The translations under genes and the position numbers were made by a program. From Planctomycetota bacterium (GTDB lineage: Bacteria > Planctomycetota > UBA1135 > GCA-002686595), in the NCBI GenBank assembly GCA_028278425.1, contig JANQEJ010000203.1, forward strand, positions 1 to 44,928: 44,928 nt of DNA, in the 5' to 3' direction. Below, piece by piece: positions 39,810-44,928 of this stretch (position 1 is its first letter; each line of letters opens with the position of its first letter). Below the pieces are notes generated by a model that made no database searches, had not been told where the DNA came from, and saw nothing but the letters and a program-made list of their open reading frames with translations.

Positions 39810-42440
39810 ATGAATGAGATCGGAGGACGCTACCGGCTCGGGGACCTCGTCGGCCGAGGCGGGATGGGGCAGGTGTTCCGCGGGACCGACGATCGCTTCG
39901 ACGGGCGCGTCGTCGCGATCAAGCGGATGAACAACGTCGTCGGCGGGCAGGAGCTCAAGTTCGACCGGCTCCGGCGCGAGGCCATCCTTCAGGCGAACGT
40001 GCGCGACAAGCGCCACGTCGTGGAGGTCTACGACATCGTCGAGCACGAGGGCAGCCTCTACGTCGTCATGGAGTTCGTCGAGGGCGGCCGATCGCTCTCC
40101 GAGATGATCGGCGTCATGCCCGCCGGCGCTCCGGGCGCTCCGGCGATCGGGCAGGTCAACTCGCTCTTCCTGCAGGCGTGCACCGGCCTTCAGGCGGTCC
40201 ACCGCGAAGACCTTCTGCACGGAGACGTGAAGGCCAACAACTACCTCCACACCCCCGAGGGCGTTCTCAAGCTCACGGACTTCGGTCTGTCGCGCATCGC
40301 GGCCGACGAGCACGCGTCGCAGATCTGCGGGACCGCGCGCAACATGGCGCCGGAGCTTCTGAGGGGGCGTCTGACGCAGACCTCCGACGTCTACGCCCTC
40401 GGCTTCACCTTCTACGAGCTCTACGCGGGAAAGGAACAGTTCCGCGAGGCGTTCCGCGACGTGTTCGCGGCGGAGTCCGGCGTCACCGCCTGGGCGGCGT
40501 GGCACGCGGACGAGTCGCGGAGCGCGCCGCCCCTGAGCGACCTCAACCCCGCGGTCCCGAAGGACGTCGCGGACGGGATCGCGCGGATGATCGAGAAGAA
40601 GGTCGAGCGGCGCGCGGGCCTGGAGGACATGATCGAGATCCTGGGCCGTCACGCCGCGGGCGAGGACGGGGAGGTGCTGATCGGCGAGGACGGCCTCGAC
40701 GTCACCGCGCCGATCGACACGCTGCCCCTCAGACCGGTCGAGAGGAAGCGGCCCGGCAGGACGAAGCTCATCCTGGCGATCGTCAGCGTCTTGACGGCGG
40801 TCATCGCGATCTTCGTCGTCGGGCTGCTTCTCGTCCTCCTGTACGTTCTGCGGCCGGACGAGAGCTCCGCGGTCCGCGTCCTGATCGACGCGGACTTCCA
40901 TCAGGCGGACGGAAGCGGGCGGCGGCTCTTCACGAACGGACGGGAGATCCGCCTGAAGGGACGCGTCGACAACGCGGCCGGCAACGTGGTGACGGTCTCG
41001 CAGGGGTCGAGCGTACGCGACTTCATGATCGCCGAGGACGGGACGTTCAGCGGGAACTTCGAGCTCGACCCGGCCGAGCGAGCGGTCATGGCGATCACGA
41101 CGGAAGGGCTCGACGAGCCGATGCGGTTCGAGATCGTCCGCGACACGGCGCCGCCGGTGATCGCGCTGGTGGAGCCGGCCGAAGGGGCCGCCCTCAGCGC
41201 CACGACTGCCGACATCCTGGTCGCCGTCGACGAGCCCCACCTCCGGGGCGTGCAGCTCGATGACCGCGAGCTGACGCCGGCCGGCGACGGCCGCTGGCGC
41301 GCCGCCGGCGTCGCGCTCGAAAGCGAGGGCGAGAACCGCTTCGACATCGTCGCCCGGGACATGGCGGGCAACAGCGTGACGAGCACGATCGCGATCCTGC
41401 GCGACACGCTCGGGCCGGAGCTCGCGTCCGTGGATCCGTTGCGCGACGAGGTCGTCCGCGCGGACGTCGAGACGGTGATCCGCCTCCGCTTCAGCGAACC
41501 GGTCGCGAGCGCCCACCTCGACTCCGTCGAGCTGCAGATCGTCGAGGAGGGCATGGCCGCCTTCGGCGCGCTCTCCGTCCCGTCCGCGGAAGGCGCCTGG
41601 GAGGTCGCGTGGCGGGCGACCGACCTGGCCGGAAACGCGGGCGGGGACACGCTCGCGTGGCGGGTGGAGACGAGCTGGGCCAGCTTCCCCGACGCGGCGC
41701 GCGACGCGTTCGAGCTCGTCGACCCCGAGACCGTGGCCGACGGCGACCGCCGCTTCCCGCGGCGGATCCGCCACGTCGCGACGGGGGTCGAGCTCGTCTA
41801 CGTACCCGGCGGCTCCTTCCAGCTCGGCGACCGCGCCGCGGGCCTCCAGCTCAACCTCGAATGGGATCCGATGACGGTGCGGAGCGTTCGCATCACCGGG
41901 TTCTACGCCGCGGTCACCGAGGTCACCCACGCGCAGTGGCAGCGCGGCGGGGGGACCGCCGGAACCGCCGCGGGTGAAGACCATCCCGTCGTCGACGTGT
42001 CCTGGGCCGATGCCTACGCCTGGTGTGCCGGCAACGGGCTCCAGCTCCCGAGCGAGGCTCAGTGGGAGTACCTCGCCTCCGGCGCCGACGACTCGCTCTA
42101 TCCCTGGGGCGACGACTTCGTGGAGACCCTCTGCAACGCGAAGGGCGCCGGCACGGTCGCCGCCGGCTCGTTCTCGGGCGGAGCGTCGTGGTGCGGGGCG
42201 ACCGAGGTGGCCGGCAACGTGAGCGAATGGTGCCGCGATCCCTGGTCCCGCTCGTACGCCGCGCTCAAACCGAACGCGATCGATCCGGTCGCCGCGACGG
42301 GGAGCGCGGGACACGTGTACCGCGGAGGGAACTACGAGGATCCCGCGCCGGCTCTGACCCATCGAACGTGGTACCGCCGCCCCGCGGGACCGGGCTCCTC
42401 CTTCGAATTCGTGGGGTTTCGCTGCGCGCTGCGGCCATAG
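39810..42440 (+). CDS. Transmembrane Ser/Thr kinase fused to Ig-like repeats and an FGE-sulfatase-like domain
   Basis: An 876-residue membrane protein. Residues 1-290 are a Hanks-type kinase: Gly loop GRGGMGQVF, Lys38, catalytic loop HGDVKANN (137-144, HGD rather than HRD), DFG (157-159), and GTARNMAPE. A membrane helix spans about 320-347. Outside come Ig-like repeats (about 350-640: TAPPVIALVEPAEGAALSAT, TSTIAILRDTLGPELASVDP). Then an FGE/SUMF1-like domain (about 655-876) includes VPGGSFQLGDRAAG, QLPSEAQWEYLASG and HVYRGGNYEDP. The cysteine pair that formylglycine-generating enzymes use in the RGGS..C....C region is absent, so this domain probably binds rather than catalyses. The kinase may transmit an outside signal inward. 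Confidence 0.85.
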   Translation: MNEIGGRYRLGDLVGRGGMGQVFRGTDDRFDGRVVAIKRMNNVVGGQELKFDRLRREAILQANVRDKRHVVEVYDIVEHEGSLYVVMEFVEGGRSLSEMIGVMPAGAPGAPAIGQVNSLFLQACTGLQAVHREDLLHGDVKANNYLHTPEGVLKLTDFGLSRIAADEHASQICGTARNMAPELLRGRLTQTSDVYALGFTFYELYAGKEQFREAFRDVFAAESGVTAWAAWHADESRSAPPLSDLNPAVPKDVADGIARMIEKKVERRAGLEDMIEILGRHAAGEDGEVLIGEDGLDVTAPIDTLPLRPVERKRPGRTKLILAIVSVLTAVIAIFVVGLLLVLLYVLRPDESSAVRVLIDADFHQADGSGRRLFTNGREIRLKGRVDNAAGNVVTVSQGSSVRDFMIAEDGTFSGNFELDPAERAVMAITTEGLDEPMRFEIVRDTAPPVIALVEPAEGAALSATTADILVAVDEPHLRGVQLDDRELTPAGDGRWRAAGVALESEGENRFDIVARDMAGNSVTSTIAILRDTLGPELASVDPLRDEVVRADVETVIRLRFSEPVASAHLDSVELQIVEEGMAAFGALSVPSAEGAWEVAWRATDLAGNAGGDTLAWRVETSWASFPDAARDAFELVDPETVADGDRRFPRRIRHVATGVELVYVPGGSFQLGDRAAGLQLNLEWDPMTVRSVRITGFYAAVTEVTHAQWQRGGGTAGTAAGEDHPVVDVSWADAYAWCAGNGLQLPSEAQWEYLASGADDSLYPWGDDFVETLCNAKGAGTVAAGSFSGGASWCGATEVAGNVSEWCRDPWSRSYAALKPNAIDPVAATGSAGHVYRGGNYEDPAPALTHRTWYRRPAGPGSSFEFVGFRCALRP

Positions 42441-42441
42441 C

Positions 42442-42470
42442 TTGCGGGAGGCCCAGCGCCGACCTATAAG
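42442..42470 (+). promoter_or_regulatory. Candidate promoter of the protease lipoprotein gene
   Basis: TTGCGG (42442-42447) and TATAAG (42465-42470) are 17 bp apart. The -10 matches the consensus in five of six positions, rare in this GC-rich sequence. An AGGAGAG ribosome site (42497-42503) precedes the ATG at 42511. Confidence 0.6.
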
Positions 42471-42510
42471 GACGATCCCATCCGCCGTCCCGCTCTAGGA
42501 GAGAGACATC

Positions 42511-44634
42511 ATGAGGATCCGGATCAGTGTGGCCGCTGGCCTCGCGCTCGCCGTCGCTTCCTGCTTCACCAGCAAGCCGCAGTACCACCCCAAGGCCGAC
42601 GACCTCGACCGTCCGCCGCCCGGCCAGCCGATGCCCGTGCAGCAACCGCCGCCGGTGAGCGAGCCGGTCCAGCAGCCGCCTCATCAGCAGCCGAGCCAGC
42701 CCGTCGCGCGCCACGGCGATTTCCTCCAAGGGCCGATCTCGGAGTTCTGCGCCAGTTTGGCCGCGCAGTCGCCCAAGGCGGTCAGCATGGGGTGCTTGCC
42801 GCTGGTCACCTACGACCTGCGCAAGGGGGACCCGAGCATCTCGGTGCTCGGCGAACGCATCGCGGACGAGGCGGCCCTCGGGCTGAACGCGCTCGGGTAC
42901 CGGGCGCTGCAAACGACCGCCATGGGCGTCGAGGTGAGCCGGACGAACGTCGAACGCACGGCCCTCTTCACGCTCGAGGCCGTCGTCCAGCACGGCGACC
43001 GGCTGGGCCTCGACGTCGTCGTGTTCGGGAAGATCCGGCGCGACGACAACGTCGGACGCATCGCGCGACACGTGCTCAGCGTGGACCTCTTCGCGTACGA
43101 CTTCGTCAACGGGGCGGTCGTGTCGCGCAAGCAGTGGGAGATCCCCAGCGATCATCCGGCCGCCGCGGAGCCCTTCCGGTGGCACAAGCAGCGCTCGCTC
43201 TGGGAAGCGGGGACGGCGTGGCGGGTCCCGGAGGAGACCCCATCCTTCGACCGCGAGATCAAGATTCTCTGCGAGTCCCTGGCCAAGCAGTGCTTCAACC
43301 GCATCGACGACAAGAAGATCGAAGGCGTGATCTACATTCCGCCCACGGACACGGCGCTCTTCGTGCGCTCCGTGGCGCGGGTTCGGAGCGCCCAGGCCGC
43401 CTTCGCGGCGGAGTACACGCGCCGGCTGGACGACGCCAACGCGACCGGGAAGGAGCTCGACGACGACGCTCCGCTCGTGATCAACGAGATCGAGTTCCCG
43501 AACCTCCAACAGGCGCGCGCCTACCTCACCGAGCTGCGCGAGGGCCTGATGGCCGGGCCCGCGGTCCGCTTCGGCCAGGCGATCTCGTCCACGCTGGCGG
43601 AGACCCTCCGGCCCCTCCTGGAGGGAAACGAGGTGCGCGTCAACGACGTGGGCTTCACGAAGTGGTCCGATACCCAGCTCATCGAGGGCGAGCTGGCGCT
43701 CGGCGGCCTGGCCCGCAGCCTGGTCGCCCGCCAGGCGATGAAGGAGAGCGGCATCACGCTCGTCATCGCGCCGCGGATCGATCGGTTCGGCACGAACTAC
43801 GTCCTGCGCGCCGAGGTGTACGACCTGGTCGAGGGGCAGCTCGCCGCTTCGGCCCACCAGCGGCTCGCCGACAAGTACGCGGACGACCTGCGGGCGGCGC
43901 TCGACGTCGAGGACCTGAGCCGCGGCGCGCTGCAGAAGCTCCCGCCCGTCAGCGACGTCAAGACGAGCAAGGCCTACGACGGAGACTGGTCGGAAACGGT
44001 CGACCAGCTCGACGACGGCGTCTGCCTCCTCCAGTCGGACAGGGGGCACGGAACGGGCTTCTACGTCTCCGACGACGGCCTGATCATGACCAACTGGCAC
44101 GTGGCGGACGGGCTCGGCGGGACCGCGAACGCGGTCAACAAGGACGGCACGGTCCAGACCGCCCGGACGGTTCTCTCCGTGGAGTTCTGGGACGTGGCCG
44201 TGATGAAGGTCGACCAGACGCCCAAGAACGCCCACATCTTCGAGTTCGCCGAGCCGGACGACGTTCGCGTGGGCGCCGAGGTGGCGACGATCGGGCATCC
44301 CAAGCGGCTCTCGGGCTGGATCTTCTCGCCGGGCCATCTGAGCTCCATGGACGAGAAGGTCGAGCGCGATGGCAATAAGTTCCGCGACACCTACATGTAC
44401 ACCTGCCCCACGCGTCAGGGAAACAGCGGCGGTCCCGTGTTCCTGCGCGACGGCCGGGTCGCCGCGGTGAACTCCCACGGGCTTCTCGGGGAGGTCTCCG
44501 TGATCGACACCAGCGGGCGGCAGGTGGAAGAAGATGCCGACGTTATCATCCGCACCGAGCTCCCCGGGTTCGCCCTGGGGGCCCCCGGCCACGAAGCGAA
44601 GAAAATCCTGGAACAGGCGCGCGCGCGCCTCTAG
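42511..44634 (+). CDS. Lipoprotein with FlgO-like region and C-terminal trypsin-like serine protease
   Basis: A 707-residue protein. MRIRISVAAGLALAVASC ends in a lipobox (LAVASC), then a Pro/Gln-rich linker. Residues about 70-230 (LGERIADEAALGLNALGYRA, LGLDVVVFGKIRRDD) and about 340-460 (LAETLRPLLEGNEVRVNDVG, GITLVIAPRIDR) resemble FlgO/CsgG-type outer-membrane lipoprotein domains; this is tentative. Residues about 500-660 are a trypsin-like (S1-fold) protease: GTGFYVSDDGLIMTNWHVAD with His530, FWDVAVMKVD with Asp561, and QGNSGGPVF with Ser639, so the triad is complete. It acts in the periplasm or at the outer surface. A promoter lies just upstream, and the next gene is another lipoprotein, 32 bp away. 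Confidence 0.83.
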   Translation: MRIRISVAAGLALAVASCFTSKPQYHPKADDLDRPPPGQPMPVQQPPPVSEPVQQPPHQQPSQPVARHGDFLQGPISEFCASLAAQSPKAVSMGCLPLVTYDLRKGDPSISVLGERIADEAALGLNALGYRALQTTAMGVEVSRTNVERTALFTLEAVVQHGDRLGLDVVVFGKIRRDDNVGRIARHVLSVDLFAYDFVNGAVVSRKQWEIPSDHPAAAEPFRWHKQRSLWEAGTAWRVPEETPSFDREIKILCESLAKQCFNRIDDKKIEGVIYIPPTDTALFVRSVARVRSAQAAFAAEYTRRLDDANATGKELDDDAPLVINEIEFPNLQQARAYLTELREGLMAGPAVRFGQAISSTLAETLRPLLEGNEVRVNDVGFTKWSDTQLIEGELALGGLARSLVARQAMKESGITLVIAPRIDRFGTNYVLRAEVYDLVEGQLAASAHQRLADKYADDLRAALDVEDLSRGALQKLPPVSDVKTSKAYDGDWSETVDQLDDGVCLLQSDRGHGTGFYVSDDGLIMTNWHVADGLGGTANAVNKDGTVQTARTVLSVEFWDVAVMKVDQTPKNAHIFEFAEPDDVRVGAEVATIGHPKRLSGWIFSPGHLSSMDEKVERDGNKFRDTYMYTCPTRQGNSGGPVFLRDGRVAAVNSHGLLGEVSVIDTSGRQVEEDADVIIRTELPGFALGAPGHEAKKILEQARARL

Positions 44635-44666
44635 CTGCACCCCAACCGAACCGATAGAGGATCTCC

Positions 44667-44928
44667 ATGAAGCTCTTCCTCACGCTCGCCCTGCTCCTGC
44701 CCTTCGCCGCCTCCTGCAAGGGGACGGGCGCCTCCTTCAAGGATCCCGGAGCGGACGAGGGCATCGACCTCGACAGCGGGGTGGACGCGCGCGAGCTCGC
44801 GATGCGCGAGTCCCTGGAGAAGCTGGTCGCCGTCCACCGGGCGATGCCGGACTTCTCCAATGAGGGCCAATACCTCGTGGCCTTCGTCGGCTTGATCTCC
44901 TCCGGGCGCGAAGAGCTGCGCGAGGAGC
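44667..44928 (+). CDS. Lipoprotein, N-terminal part, cut by window edge
   Basis: The visible 87 residues start MKLFLTLALLLPFAASC, a lipoprotein signal with Cys17 as the anchor. The mature start is acidic (DPGADEGIDLDSGVDARELA), then an amphipathic helix (RESLEKLVAVHRAM) and SNEGQYLVAFVGLISSGREE, which runs past base 44928. GAGG lies about 7 nt before the ATG. It probably sits in one transcript with the protease lipoprotein. The YLVAFVGLI stretch could be the start of an LpoB/FlgO-like domain, but too little is visible to name it. Confidence 0.72.
   Translation, partial: MKLFLTLALLLPFAASCKGTGASFKDPGADEGIDLDSGVDARELAMRESLEKLVAVHRAMPDFSNEGQYLVAFVGLISSGREELREE

Noticed and set aside
1..44928. 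CRISPR arrays, tRNA or rRNA genes, phage genes and complete IS elements.
   Set aside because: No regularly spaced direct repeats, no tRNA-like cloverleaf or TTC-GAATC-type arm noticed, and no transposase or phage structural protein in any frame. The only mobile-type feature is the MITE-like element.

Overview
The window is about 45 kb of very GC-rich bacterial chromosome. It is densely packed with genes on both strands and has no rRNA, tRNA or CRISPR array. The gene content suggests a Planctomycetota bacterium, possibly of the large-genome, Saltatorellus-like type. The signs are a DUF1570-type metallopeptidase, a HAF-repeat secreted protein with a C-terminal domain common in that group, a long protein of carboxypeptidase-regulatory-like repeats, a Ser/Thr kinase fused to an FGE-sulfatase-like domain, and many secreted proteins of unknown function. 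This assignment is inference from gene families, not from a marker gene.

Layout: (1) 1-2038, minus: start of a phosphotransacetylase and a split AtuA-type pair. (2) 2146-8754: a DUF4097-like lipoprotein, pyroglutamyl peptidase (plus), and a minus-strand block holding two paralogous acidic secreted proteins around a DUF1570-like metallopeptidase, plus a DUF309 protein. (3) 9002-12360, plus: a 72-residue SelW/Rdx-type selenoprotein whose in-frame TGA is followed by a bacterial SECIS-like hairpin, running straight into a complete ECF transporter (fused double ATPase, S component, EcfT). (4) 12362-15309: a tiny membrane protein and a secreted repeat protein. (5) 15541-17210: a JAMM protease overlapping a rhodanese-E1 fusion, a sulfur-carrier activation pair. 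(6) 17302-22245: an unknown protein, a secreted HAF-repeat protein, a 224-bp MITE-like element with 33-bp terminal inverted repeats, and a lipoprotein. (7) 22358-28792, plus: an EAL-HDOD protein, a multipass spermidine-synthase-like protein, then a MinD/FlhG-like ATPase, a ParA-like ATPase and an acidic HhH-like protein closed by a strong terminator. (8) 28872-33871: a secreted protein of unknown function, a thioredoxin-fold protein, and an operon of aminotransferase, uracil phosphoribosyltransferase-like protein and small cytochrome c. (9) 33852-39684, minus: a Lon-related protease and an 1125-residue repeat protein. (10) 39810-44928, plus: the kinase fusion, a lipoprotein with a trypsin-like protease domain, and the start of another lipoprotein.

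Most functions concern the cell envelope or exterior. The observation most worth following is the selenoprotein at 9002-9220, which a standard gene caller would miss or truncate because its Sec codon is read as stop. Its 22-bp spacing to an ECF vitamin/metal-type transporter suggests co-transcription. Second in interest are the two-ATPase plus HhH-like cluster (26133-28792) and the MITE-like element (20118-20345). All gene calls come from reading the translated sequence; no database search was possible.
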